The position numbers and the translations under genes were made by a program. A DNA stretch of 64,000 nucleotides. Origin: CAZKFG01 sp964551985. GTDB taxonomy: Bacteria > Bacillota > Negativicutes > Acidaminococcales > JAISLQ01. The stretch is from the NCBI GenBank assembly GCA_964551985.1, contig CAZKFG010000002.1, positions 1 to 64,000 on the forward strand. The letters are read 5' to 3'. The notes below the pieces were generated by a model. The model searched no databases and had not been told where the DNA came from. It saw only the letters and a list, made by a program, of their open reading frames with translations. Positions 1 to 8,027 of the stretch are shown here, piece after piece (within the stretch, counting starts at the first letter, position 1; the number at the start of each line of letters is the position of its first letter).

Positions 1-1601
1 TGTTGATTTACCATCCTTTGCAAAGAAGTAAGCGAAGTACCACCGCGAATGGACAGCTTCATATCTCCTTCTTTTTGATTTTCTGGCACAACAAACTGAG
101 CTATTTTGGTTACATTTTGACCTCTATATGGTTGCAAAGTTACTTGTATTGCCACAGTATCACCAGGCTTAGCATTTTTTACAAGCGGAGTTGCCGATAA
201 GATTGTTGCGGTATTTCTTTGCTGTGTTATTTCTACTTGCACATTTATATCAGTTAAATTCACTTGTTGAAACCGATTTTTTGACAAAAGATTTACAGCC
301 ATTGCAACTTCACTTGCTGCAACTTCACTTATATTGTTAGCACTATAAAACATGTTTGAACGCTGAATTTGTTCTCCACGAGGCAAATCTTGCGCTCTTA
401 TTGTAAAAGTAACTTTAGCCGTTCCCTCACCTTGTCTATCAATTGTTCTATCAATAAAACTAACAATAGATGCATAAGCTAAATAAGGTGAAAACATATC
501 ATCTTGAACAATTTGTACAGTATTATTTGTAGATATATTAGTATTTTCGTCCGCTATACTAATAATCATTGGCGCAATTTTGGGATAATAATTTAATTTC
601 CCGGCAATACCAGAACCTCTATCTTGCAAACCAACACCCAAAAGCTTACCTGGCGCACCAACTTTAAAAGCACTTTTTATTGAACTTATTGTTGTAAATG
701 TATAGGCATTGCTCATAAAATAATTTACACTACCACGCTTAGTAAATGGATGCCCAAAAGCAATAACATTATCACCATCTACCCATGTTACAGTACCCAT
801 AACACTCATACTGATATCACCGTTTATTAGTCCTACACTAAGAGCACTACCCGGTTCTAAAGCAATATCTGCCATACCATAAGGAACTGTACCCACAGAA
901 TATGGTACTAAATTAAATTCTTTCAAGCCTTCTTTTAGTATGCTAAGACCTTGTTCACTAAAACCCGTTACCATTATAGGCGTATTTTTAGGCAGTAAGT
1001 TTAAAAGGCTACTTTTGGGTTGCAAATCTTTTTTATCCTCTGCTGGATAATCTACAGTATAATCTGACTGTTTTATTTCTTTGAGGTTTTCATCTTTTGT
1101 ATCTTTTGGGCTACGAAAATGACTGAGTTGTTCTTTAGTTTTTCTATTTATTTGTTCTTGCTTTAATTTTTGTTCTTTTACAAATTCTTTATTCATTTCT
1201 TGAGAAATATCAAGCATTTGTTCAATTGGAGTTAACATACATATATTCGGATCAGACAACGCCCAGCCAAACGCCACAGCTCCTGCTAGTTTACCATCAA
1301 AAAACACTGGACTACCACTCATCCCTTGTGCTATACCACCAGATCTATCAATTACATCACCAGAAGCTCTAACCAAAATAAGGTCTCCGCCAGTGCTACC
1401 AGAATTTTTCATAACTCCGATTACTTCAACATCAAACTGCTCAATTTTTGTCCCTTGAATGACCGTTTTAGCAATTCCTCTCATTCCTTTTGTCAGCTGT
1501 TCAGGTTTAATAATTTCTGGCAATGCTGCAAAAGATATTTTAGCGCAAAAAAAAGTTGCTACAAAAAAAACAAGGGTAAGTATTGCTTTGTGCATTTTCA
1601 T
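1..1601 (-). CDS. SpoIVB-type S55 peptidase family protein (3' end cut by window edge)
   Basis: Partial gene: about 533 residues are present and the frame runs off the left edge without a stop. The ATG at 1601 follows a good ribosome site (AAGAGG). An N-terminal signal peptide ends near residue 25. Residues 93-98 read GMSGSP, the nucleophile motif of peptidase family S55 (serine at 95), within a stretch resembling the end of the SpoIVB protease domain. A GHPF motif that could supply the catalytic histidine lies far downstream (His284). In SpoIVB the His precedes the Ser, so the order here is reversed. A charged Lys/Glu/Gln-rich linker follows the Ser block, and the C-terminal part looks like beta-rich envelope sequence. 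Probably a secreted or periplasmic protease or scaffold; its substrate is unknown. Last gene of the flagellar/envelope gene run. Confidence 0.75.
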   Translation of the reverse strand, partial: MKMHKAILTLVFFVATFFCAKISFAALPEIIKPEQLTKGMRGIAKTVIQGTKIEQFDVEVIGVMKNSGSTGGDLILVRASGDVIDRSGGIAQGMSGSPVFFDGKLAGAVAFGWALSDPNICMLTPIEQMLDISQEMNKEFVKEQKLKQEQINRKTKEQLSHFRSPKDTKDENLKEIKQSDYTVDYPAEDKKDLQPKSSLLNLLPKNTPIMVTGFSEQGLSILKEGLKEFNLVPYSVGTVPYGMADIALEPGSALSVGLINGDISMSVMGTVTWVDGDNVIAFGHPFTKRGSVNYFMSNAYTFTTISSIKSAFKVGAPGKLLGVGLQDRGSGIAGKLNYYPKIAPMIISIADENTNISTNNTVQIVQDDMFSPYLAYASIVSFIDRTIDRQGEGTAKVTFTIRAQDLPRGEQIQRSNMFYSANNISEVAASEVAMAVNLLSKNRFQQVNLTDINVQVEITQQRNTATILSATPLVKNAKPGDTVAIQVTLQPYRGQNVTKIAQFVVPENQKEGDMKLSIRGGTSLTSLQRMVNQ

Positions 1602-1644
1602 TTAGTACCTCTTCTCTTTGTTTTCATATAATAATTATATACAA

Positions 1645-1673
1645 TAGCCGATAACTCTAGGCATTATCGGCTA
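1645..1673 (-). terminator. hairpin, probable terminator of the small biotinyl-like gene
   Basis: Ten-base arms TAGCCGATAA (1645-1654) and TTATCGGCTA (1664-1673) form a perfect stem just after the stop of the upstream minus-strand gene. The minus-strand sequence after the stem is TA-rich without a long T run, so it may only be a partial terminator before the S55 peptidase gene. Confidence 0.5.
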
Positions 1674-1686
1674 CGTTAAAAGTTTT

Positions 1687-1983
1687 TTAAGATTTTATTT
1701 TTACAACTACTTGACCACTTTTAATTGTGTCACCAGGTTTTACAAGCACAGCTTGCACTGTACCATTTATTTTAGCTCTTGCCGCAGGCGCAGAACCCGA
1801 TAACCCTTCTACATACAAAAGCACCTGTCCTTCGCTAACAGTTTGTCCAACTTGCACTAAATTTCTACTTATAACTTTTCCATTTAAAATACTTGTATGA
1901 TCTACTACTGCATTTGCCATGGCAGTATTTAAACCTAACAAAAATAATAAGCATAATATAATTATATTTTTTTTCTTTAACAA
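1687..1983 (-). CDS. secreted single-domain biotinyl/lipoyl-like protein
   Basis: About 98 residues: an N-terminal signal peptide (basic LLKKK, hydrophobic core, MANA cleavage region), then one short beta-rich domain of biotinyl/lipoyl (barrel-sandwich) type, with repeated pieces such as VGQTVSEGQVLLYV and KPGDTIKSGQVVVKI. The hairpin that carries the modified lysine in biotin carriers (MKM) reads AARAKING here, so it is probably not biotinylated. The frame opens with a GTG at 1992, but that GTG lies inside the ribosome site GAGGTGAT; the TTG at 1983 has correct spacing and is preferred. It sits between a phosphodiester-glycosidase-like gene and an S55 peptidase gene. Function unknown; similar domains occur in the hinge of membrane-fusion (HlyD-type) adaptors. 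Confidence 0.65.
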   Translation of the reverse strand: MLKKKNIIILCLLFLLGLNTAMANAVVDHTSILNGKVISRNLVQVGQTVSEGQVLLYVEGLSGSAPAARAKINGTVQAVLVKPGDTIKSGQVVVKIKS

Positions 1984-2036
1984 CTTTATCACCTCTTACT
2001 ATTTAATTATACTAAACCTTATGTTAATTTAGCAAG

Positions 2037-3434
2037 TCAACGCTGAAAAACACCTAAAGCTGTTGCTAAATTACGCTCTTTTCCATCTGATGGATTGTTT
2101 ATAGTCTTACCTTTTATGACCATCTGGCTAGAGCCGCCACCATCTAAATTCATAGCATTTACTACGCCCATAGCCTTGAGCTCTTGCGCTAGCTCTAATA
2201 ATGTAAGACCTATACTTTCTTTACTTCTGCCATCGGCAACATAAAAAATAATGTCACCTTGCTTATTAATACCTACAGCAGTCCTTGGTGCTCTGCCATT
2301 AAAAATATCTGGCAAAAAGTTTTCTTTATTTTCTCCTGTTACTATTATATCATTTTCAATAAGTCTCGGACCTGCTCCCAAAACGTGTTTAGCTTTATCT
2401 GCTTTTTCACCCAAAGATTGTTTTAAGATTATCTTATCGCCAATTTTTATTTGCGACAAAGCATTTGCCATTATACCATGTCCTGATATGACAAATTGAT
2501 CTTTTGCAAGCGTTGTATTTCCCGCAAAGTTGATGTCCAAAACTTTACCAGTTTTGTCAATCAATATCTCACAACCATATTGATTTGTACCTGTGCTTTT
2601 AGCAAATTCGCTTTGATATAAAACCAAATCATCTACTGCCCTTACACGGTTTACACCTTTTATATCAAGAGCTTTACCACTAGGCAACTGTATTTGCCCT
2701 GTATAGTTTATCAAATTAAAGTCTGCTTCATTATTTGCGTAAATAAGAAGAGCCGTCCTTAATTGATGTTCGATACCAACAAACTGATTATCTATTTTAC
2801 AGTTACCAATTACCCAACCTTCTTGACCAAAATACGATGCATTTATAAGTGCAATCGCTTTACTGCTTTTTGACATGTTTGTCAAAGAGCTTCTTGTAAG
2901 TATGCTATCATTAGCCATAATCGGTTTTATCTGCCACTTGTCTCTTTTTATCGTCAAATAATGAGCTTTAATAACTCGACCATTTTTTCTTTTTTGATTA
3001 AGCGTATATGTTAGACCTTGTTCTATCTGGCTTTCTTCTTTTATATCATACTCTTTTAGTATATCAACTACCAACCGCCAAGGGTTTTTTAATATAAAAG
3101 CATTGTACTGTGCTTTAGTATCTAGCATAATATCAAGAATTAACTGATCTTTATTAACTGTAAAAATTTTTGCTTGTTTAACTAGGCTGTTTGATAATAT
3201 TATATTTTTTAGATTTTTATTAACTGTACCTTTGCCTAACTCTACAGCTATGCGGTCTGTAAATCCATCTTTATTTATAAGATTAATATTTTCATTAATA
3301 TCGACAACTATTCGAGTTTTTTCGGCTGAATCGCTATAACGTATTTGTGTTGCTATTAAAGCTGCTTGGGCACTTGTTGCAGGGAAGATATATAAAAAGG
3401 CAAATAATATTATAGCTATTATTTTACTTTGCAT
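2037..3434 (-). CDS. secreted phosphodiester glycosidase (NAGPA-domain) protein
   Basis: 465 residues from the ATG at 3434. The GTG at 3467 lies inside an inverted repeat and would put charged residues before the signal peptide, so it is rejected; AAAGG upstream fits the ATG. Order: signal peptide (1-24), an AMIN-like beta domain (about 25-125), then the NAGPA phosphodiester glycosidase domain (about 160-465) with its typical motifs INASYF (198-203), RTAVGINK (384-391), DGR (401-403) and NLDGGGSS (429-436). The family is named after the enzyme that removes GlcNAc from phosphodiester-linked sugars; bacterial members act outside the cytoplasm on envelope glycans. Position directly after flgJ suggests work on peptidoglycan or surface glycan near the flagellum, but this is inference. 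Confidence 0.8.
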   Translation of the reverse strand: MQSKIIAIILFAFLYIFPATSAQAALIATQIRYSDSAEKTRIVVDINENINLINKDGFTDRIAVELGKGTVNKNLKNIILSNSLVKQAKIFTVNKDQLILDIMLDTKAQYNAFILKNPWRLVVDILKEYDIKEESQIEQGLTYTLNQKRKNGRVIKAHYLTIKRDKWQIKPIMANDSILTRSSLTNMSKSSKAIALINASYFGQEGWVIGNCKIDNQFVGIEHQLRTALLIYANNEADFNLINYTGQIQLPSGKALDIKGVNRVRAVDDLVLYQSEFAKSTGTNQYGCEILIDKTGKVLDINFAGNTTLAKDQFVISGHGIMANALSQIKIGDKIILKQSLGEKADKAKHVLGAGPRLIENDIIVTGENKENFLPDIFNGRAPRTAVGINKQGDIIFYVADGRSKESIGLTLLELAQELKAMGVVNAMNLDGGGSSQMVIKGKTINNPSDGKERNLATALGVFQR

Positions 3435-3460
3435 TACAAAAAAGACCTTTCTTATTGATA

Positions 3461-3488
3461 TAGACACAACTATTGTAAGTTGTGTCTA
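3461..3488. repeat. inverted repeat between flgJ and the NAGPA-domain gene
   Basis: Perfect 10-base arms TAGACACAAC and GTTGTGTCTA with an 8-base loop. It lies 16 bases past the flgJ stop and before the start of the next gene. No T run follows on the minus strand, so it may be an mRNA-processing or attenuation hairpin rather than a full terminator. Confidence 0.5.
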
Positions 3489-3503
3489 TAGTTTCAGATT
3501 ATT

Positions 3504-3938
3504 TTATTTGTCGACACTTTTAACTCCAGGATTAGAAAGCTGTTTATACAACATATCTGCAAGACCCATGCCTTTTCCTTTTGCCATTACTCTTGTTAAT
3601 TCGACATCTAGCATTGATTGCATCATTTTTTCGCCACTACTTTTAGGAAAGAGAGTTCTCTCGGGAATTGTATCTCGCATTTTGCCAAGCATCATATTTA
3701 AAAATACAGACTCTAATTCTTGACAAGCTTCACGCAATTTTTTCTGTTCGTTTGGGTCCTTAGGGTTTGTAGAAGAGTTAAGTTCAGTTGCTTTTTCCTG
3801 TGCTTTTTTTAATTTATCGGCGAAAGCTGTGTCTTTTTGCTCTTGCATGCTAGCTTGACCTTTTATTATGTTGGCTTGACTTGTAGCAGAAGGGGTTACC
3901 TTCATACCACCAAAGCTAGAAGAAAATATATTGCTCAT
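3504..3938 (-). CDS. flgJ: flagellar rod-binding protein FlgJ (N-terminal domain type)
   Basis: 144 residues. The C-terminal half (about 65-135), with the ELESVFLNMML and MMQSMLDVELTRVMAKGKGMG stretches, is the rod-binding domain of FlgJ, the cap that helps FlgB/C/F/G build the rod. In Salmonella a muramidase domain follows; it is absent here, so another enzyme must open the peptidoglycan. The N-terminal third is polar and low-complexity. It directly follows flgI (9-bp gap), as in proteobacterial flg operons. Confidence 0.85.
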   Translation of the reverse strand: MSNIFSSSFGGMKVTPSATSQANIIKGQASMQEQKDTAFADKLKKAQEKATELNSSTNPKDPNEQKKLREACQELESVFLNMMLGKMRDTIPERTLFPKSSGEKMMQSMLDVELTRVMAKGKGMGLADMLYKQLSNPGVKSVDK

Positions 3939-3947
3939 AAAGTCTCC

Positions 3948-5036
3948 TTAAATCATCTCTATTGTAGCTTGCAGTGCTCCTGCTGCTTGTATTGCTTGTA
4001 AAATAGACATTATATCACGCGGTGTCGCACCTGCTGAATTTAATGCTGATACTACATCACTTACTTTTGCTGAAGCAGGCAAAACAATCAGGTTGACTTT
4101 GTCCTCTTTGACGTCAACATTGTTATTTTGGGTAACAACAGTGTTACCTTGTGCAAGTGGATTTGGTTGAACAACATTAACATCTTTAGTTATCGTAACC
4201 GTAAGTCCACCTTGCGATACAGCTACTTCACTTATACCAACATTGCCACCCATTACAACAGTTCCAGTCCGTTCATTTAAAACAACTTTTGCGGCTTGGT
4301 CAGGATCAACAGACAACTCTTCAATGTTAGAAATAAAGCTTACAACATCTGATCTAGCTGAAGTTGCAATGCTCACTGTACCCGCATCATCAGCAGTTGC
4401 AATAGAGCCAAAATTAGCATTTATTCTCTCTGCTATTCTATTAGCAGTAGTAAAATCAGGATTATTTAAAGATAGTCTTATATAACCATCTGGTGATAAA
4501 TTTGTTGTTGTGCCACGCTCAACTATAGCACCACTAGGAAGCATACCAGCTGTAGGAAAGTTTTTTTGCTGGCTAGCACCGCCACTAGAGGCAACATATC
4601 CACCTATAGAAACAGGTCCTTGCGCTACTGCATAAACTTCACCATTAGCAGCTTGTAGCGGTGTTTGCAGTAACACTCCGCCTTGAATACTTTTAGCATC
4701 TCCCATTGAAGACACGTTTACATCAATTGTATCACCTGGTTTTGCAAAAGCAGGCAATTTTGCAGTAACCATAACTGCTGCAACATTTTTAGGTTTTACA
4801 TTGTTTAAACTTACAGTAATACCAAAGTTTCTCATCATATTAACAATGGAGTTAATTGTAAAATCACTTTTAGTAGAATCGCCTGTACCGTTTAAACCAA
4901 CTATTATTCCATAACCATAAAGCTGGTTATCTCTTACACCAGCTACTTTGGCTATATCTTTTATTCTAGCAGCTTGTACATCAAAAGGAATTGAAAAAAC
5001 AAGCATTAACGTTATTATTAATGTAAATATTTTCAC
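3948..5036 (-). CDS. flgI: flagellar P-ring protein FlgI
   Basis: 362 residues from a GTG at 5036 with ribosome site AAGGAG. Signal peptide ends near residue 22 (VQA). The mature protein is recognisable as FlgI throughout: RIKDIAKVAGVRDNQLYGYG near the N-terminus, then GLNGTGDS, GAIVERG, and a C-terminal block PRDIMSILQAIQAAGALQA. FlgI forms the periplasmic ring around the rod in the peptidoglycan layer and needs the chaperone FlgA, encoded two genes upstream. P-rings are missing from typical monoderm Firmicutes, so this gene is one of the best signs of an outer membrane. Confidence 0.97.
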   Translation of the reverse strand: MKIFTLIITLMLVFSIPFDVQAARIKDIAKVAGVRDNQLYGYGIIVGLNGTGDSTKSDFTINSIVNMMRNFGITVSLNNVKPKNVAAVMVTAKLPAFAKPGDTIDVNVSSMGDAKSIQGGVLLQTPLQAANGEVYAVAQGPVSIGGYVASSGGASQQKNFPTAGMLPSGAIVERGTTTNLSPDGYIRLSLNNPDFTTANRIAERINANFGSIATADDAGTVSIATSARSDVVSFISNIEELSVDPDQAAKVVLNERTGTVVMGGNVGISEVAVSQGGLTVTITKDVNVVQPNPLAQGNTVVTQNNNVDVKEDKVNLIVLPASAKVSDVVSALNSAGATPRDIMSILQAIQAAGALQATIEMI

Positions 5037-5048
5037 GTAAAACGCTCC

Positions 5049-5633
5049 TTAAAAGAGGAAATTTAATACTTGAGTCAATATTCCTTGTCTTTGTTTGCTC
5101 ATTATAGGACCTTTACCTGATATAACAATTTGAGCATTAGCGACATATGTTGACAGCACTGTATTATTACTTGAAATATCCTCTGGTCTGACTTCGCCTG
5201 TAATTGTAATTGTTTGTAGGTCTTTATTTTGCTTTATTGACTGCGTGCCAGATAAAAGTAGATTACCGTTTGGCTGCACACCGACAATTTGCACTGTTAT
5301 GTTCGCTGTAAATCTGTTAGTATTTGTAATATTACCAGATGCTTTAAAGCTGTCTGACATTTCAGCGCCATGCGCGGTTAGCCAGCCTAGCAACGAACCA
5401 GATCCCGCACCAACATTAACATTGGCATTTTTGCCATTATTTGCTGAACCACTTCTTGTAGCATTAGAATTTTCTGAAATGATTATTGTCAGAACATCGC
5501 CAACATTTCTTGCTTTAACATCTTGATATATTGAAGATCGTTTGTTTGACTGCCATAAAGACTCTGCACTACAAATTACTGGTTGAAGTGCCAGTAAGAA
5601 AGTCAATATTAGTGAAAAAATTATCTTATTCAT
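5049..5633 (-). CDS. flgH: flagellar L-ring protein FlgH
   Basis: 194 residues, slightly shorter than enterobacterial FlgH. Signals: signal peptide ending around residue 22-24, SLWQ at the mature N-terminus, VGDVLTIIISENSNA, an asparagine/glycine-rich loop, then GNLLLSGTQSIKQN, the GEVRPEDIS motif and a C-terminal QGILTQVLNFLF. FlgH forms the outer-membrane bushing for the rod. Classical FlgH is a lipoprotein; here the only early cysteine is preceded by PVI, not a good lipobox, so lipidation is doubtful. Strong ribosome site AGGTGG. The downstream gene flgI starts 12 bp later. Confidence 0.96.
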   Translation of the reverse strand: MNKIIFSLILTFLLALQPVICSAESLWQSNKRSSIYQDVKARNVGDVLTIIISENSNATRSGSANNGKNANVNVGAGSGSLLGWLTAHGAEMSDSFKASGNITNTNRFTANITVQIVGVQPNGNLLLSGTQSIKQNKDLQTITITGEVRPEDISSNNTVLSTYVANAQIVISGKGPIMSKQRQGILTQVLNFLF

Positions 5634-5650
5634 AAAAACACCACCTAATG

Positions 5651-6376
5651 TTATCTAGTAACATTTGTTATAATAACTGTATTTTCATCAACAACCCTAC
5701 CAAGCAAACCCTTGCCCGAGCTAAGATTGCGAACTCTTATGATATCCCCAACAGCCCCACCTTGCAAGGCTTGACCATTTACTTTTACAACAACTGTGCC
5801 AGAAGTGCTGATAATAGTTATATTATCACCCGTTTTTATAAGCTGTGGTTTACCAAACATTGATTTGCTCAAAATAGTTCTTGCTGTAATTGGTCTTCTT
5901 GTTTCTAGCCCAATGATACTACTTTCATCAAAAATAGCTTCGTCAATGTTAATAATTTCTCTTCGTTCAAAAGCTATATCCGCAGCAGTAATAGTAGTTC
6001 TTGTAGGTAAATCTCTTAGCGTAACTACAACATCAGCAACTTTTTTTATCCGCCACAATGTAATCAAATTCATCTGTGGCATACTATTGACTTTTACAGA
6101 TACCCTAACTTGGATAGGTACACCGTAACGTAATTTACCAACGAGTTGTGGTTGCATTTCGATAAAACCAGCTGGTAACAAAATGTTGTCAGGTAGCCTC
6201 GTTAAGCTCTCTACTACATATTCTGAACCATCACTTCTATCTAGCATATTTTCCACAAGTTCTTGTGCTGTAGCAAGAACAGACAAAGAAGGCAGTGATT
6301 GCTGGTTAACATTAGCATTAACTGTAAGCGGTGACAAAAAAATACAAAAAACTAAAGCAAGCGCTCTAATAAACAT
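5651..6376 (-). CDS. flgA: flagellar P-ring assembly chaperone FlgA
   Basis: 241 residues. Signal peptide 1-21. An N-terminal variable region is followed by an SAF-type domain (about 112-176, with RDLPTRTTITAADIAFERR) and a C-terminal beta domain (177-241) with the family ending GLLGRVVDENTVIIT. FlgA works in the periplasm as chaperone for FlgI. The ATG shares a base with the flgG stop (TAATG), so translation is probably coupled. Confidence 0.93.
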   Translation of the reverse strand: MFIRALALVFCIFLSPLTVNANVNQQSLPSLSVLATAQELVENMLDRSDGSEYVVESLTRLPDNILLPAGFIEMQPQLVGKLRYGVPIQVRVSVKVNSMPQMNLITLWRIKKVADVVVTLRDLPTRTTITAADIAFERREIINIDEAIFDESSIIGLETRRPITARTILSKSMFGKPQLIKTGDNITIISTSGTVVVKVNGQALQGGAVGDIIRVRNLSSGKGLLGRVVDENTVIITNVTR

Positions 6377-7167
6377 TATCGTTTTAAGCCAACAGCCGTT
6401 TGGAGCATCTCATCACTTGTTGTGATTGCTTTACCATTTATCTCATAGGCCCTTTGACAAACAATCATATTGACCATTTCTTCAACAAGCTGCACATTAG
6501 ACATTTCTAGATATCTTTGTACCAAAGTTCCTGCGCCTTCTTCTCCAGGATTGCCAACAACAGGTTGACCTGATGCTGCAGTTTCTACATATAAATTTTG
6601 TCCTAAGGCCTCAAGTCCAGCTGGGTTGATAAATCTTGCAAGTTGAATCTGACCTATTTCATCAGGTTGGTTTTGACCAGGCATAGAAACCGACACTCTG
6701 CCATCTGGTGATATTGTTATTGCAGTTGCACCTTCTGGTATTGTGATTGCAGGTTCTAAAACATAGCCATCAGAAGTAACCAATCTACCTGTCTCGTCTT
6801 TTTTAAATGAACCATCTCTAGTGTAGGCTATAGTTCCATCTGGCATAGTTATTTGAAAAAATCCGTCTTTTTGGATACAAATATCAAGGTCATTACCAGT
6901 TTCTTGGAAAGGTCCTTGTATATAAACTCTTTGTGTTGCAGCAACTTTTGTACCATGTCCTAAATCAATGCCTGTTGGAACCATATTGTTGTCTGCCCCA
7001 GTTGGCGCACCAGCAGTGCGCAAAGACTGATAAACTAGATCTTGAAAGTCTACACGATATTTTTTAAAACCAGTAGTATTAACGTTAGCAATATTATTAG
7101 ATACAACATCTAGGTTGATTTGCTGACCTTTCATGCCTGTGCCAGCAGTCCAAAGGCTTCTCATCAT
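6376..7167 (-). CDS. flgG: flagellar distal rod protein FlgG
   Basis: 263 residues, the usual FlgG length. N-terminus MMRSLWTAGTGMKGQQ with the rod-family motif SNNIANVNTTGFKK, a central GYVLEPAITIP region, and the C-terminal helix VEEMVNMIVCQRAYEINGKAI, which is the signature of FlgG-type axial proteins. It forms the distal rod that passes through the P and L rings encoded next. It follows flgF by 81 bp, which contain an inverted repeat. Confidence 0.97.
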   Translation of the reverse strand: MMRSLWTAGTGMKGQQINLDVVSNNIANVNTTGFKKYRVDFQDLVYQSLRTAGAPTGADNNMVPTGIDLGHGTKVAATQRVYIQGPFQETGNDLDICIQKDGFFQITMPDGTIAYTRDGSFKKDETGRLVTSDGYVLEPAITIPEGATAITISPDGRVSVSMPGQNQPDEIGQIQLARFINPAGLEALGQNLYVETAASGQPVVGNPGEEGAGTLVQRYLEMSNVQLVEEMVNMIVCQRAYEINGKAITTSDEMLQTAVGLKR

Positions 7168-7193
7168 AACTAAAAACTCCTTTAAAAATATTA

Positions 7194-7219
7194 GTCTTGT
7201 ATCAGTCAGTCAACAAGAC
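7194..7219. repeat. inverted repeat between flgF and flgG
   Basis: Seven-base arms GTCTTGT (7194-7200) and ACAAGAC (7213-7219) with a 12-base loop in the 81-bp gap. No T run beside it. Possibly tunes the flgF/flgG ratio; weak evidence. Confidence 0.3.
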
Positions 7220-7248
7220 CTAAGGCTCCAAAAAAGGTCCACCTTAAA

Positions 7249-8001
7249 TTATAATCGACTCACATCATTAACTGCTTTATCATTTAGTTGGTCATGCGAC
7301 TGCACGCCTTTAGAGTTAATTTCATAAGCTCTATAGCTTGCAATAAGATTAACCATCTCTTCGATGACATTGACGTTAGATGCTTCTAAAAAACCACTAT
7401 TTAATCTACCATTAAATTGTCTTAATGCTGTTTGGTTATCCAAACGAAAAAATACCCCTTCTTCTTTGCGTAAAAACCTAGTATTTTCAACATCAACAAG
7501 TCCCAATTGCCCTATTTCTTGAGCACCATTATAAACCTGACCATTAGCATTAATATTTATAGGTTGATTGTCCAAAACAGTTATAGGCGTACCACCAGTG
7601 CCTAGAACTGGATACCCATCAGTAGTAACGATTTGACCGTTGTTGTTTAAAGTAAAAGAACCATTGCGTGTATACCTTACACCATTTGGTGTTTGTACAC
7701 TAAAATAACCCTTGCCTGCAATAGCTACATTAAGCGGATTACCAGTTTCTATCATTCCGCCCATCTGATGCACAACATAATTTTCACGCGGACCTGCGCC
7801 AGTGCCAAGATAACCAATTTTAGGTGCTGGGTTTTGACCATCGTTAATTCTCTCAATCAACATTTTTTCAAAAGGCTCACTGACATTAACATCTTTTTTA
7901 TAGCCCACAGTATTACAGTTTGCCAAGTTATTAGCAATAGTATCAGTACGAACCATCTCGGTCATCATACCACTAGCAGAAGAATAAATGCCTCTATTCA
8001 A
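7249..8001 (-). CDS. flgF: flagellar rod protein FlgF (FlhO-like)
   Basis: 250 residues, homologous to FlgG next door but divergent: NRGIYSSASGMM at the N-terminus, LANCNTVGYKK rod motif, and C-terminal NVIEEMVNLIASYRAYEIN. It is placed immediately downstream of an mbl/mreB gene, exactly like flhO-flhP after mbl in Bacillus subtilis, so this pair is the shared ancestral arrangement. It builds the proximal rod. Confidence 0.93.
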   Translation of the reverse strand: MNRGIYSSASGMMTEMVRTDTIANNLANCNTVGYKKDVNVSEPFEKMLIERINDGQNPAPKIGYLGTGAGPRENYVVHQMGGMIETGNPLNVAIAGKGYFSVQTPNGVRYTRNGSFTLNNNGQIVTTDGYPVLGTGGTPITVLDNQPININANGQVYNGAQEIGQLGLVDVENTRFLRKEEGVFFRLDNQTALRQFNGRLNSGFLEASNVNVIEEMVNLIASYRAYEINSKGVQSHDQLNDKAVNDVSRL

Positions 8002-8027
8002 ATCAAATCTTCCTCTCTATAATATTA

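Noticed and set aside
3434..3467. Longer start for the NAGPA-domain protein (GTG at 3467)
   Set aside because: The GTG is inside an inverted repeat and would add a charged stretch before the signal peptide; the ATG at 3434 fits better.
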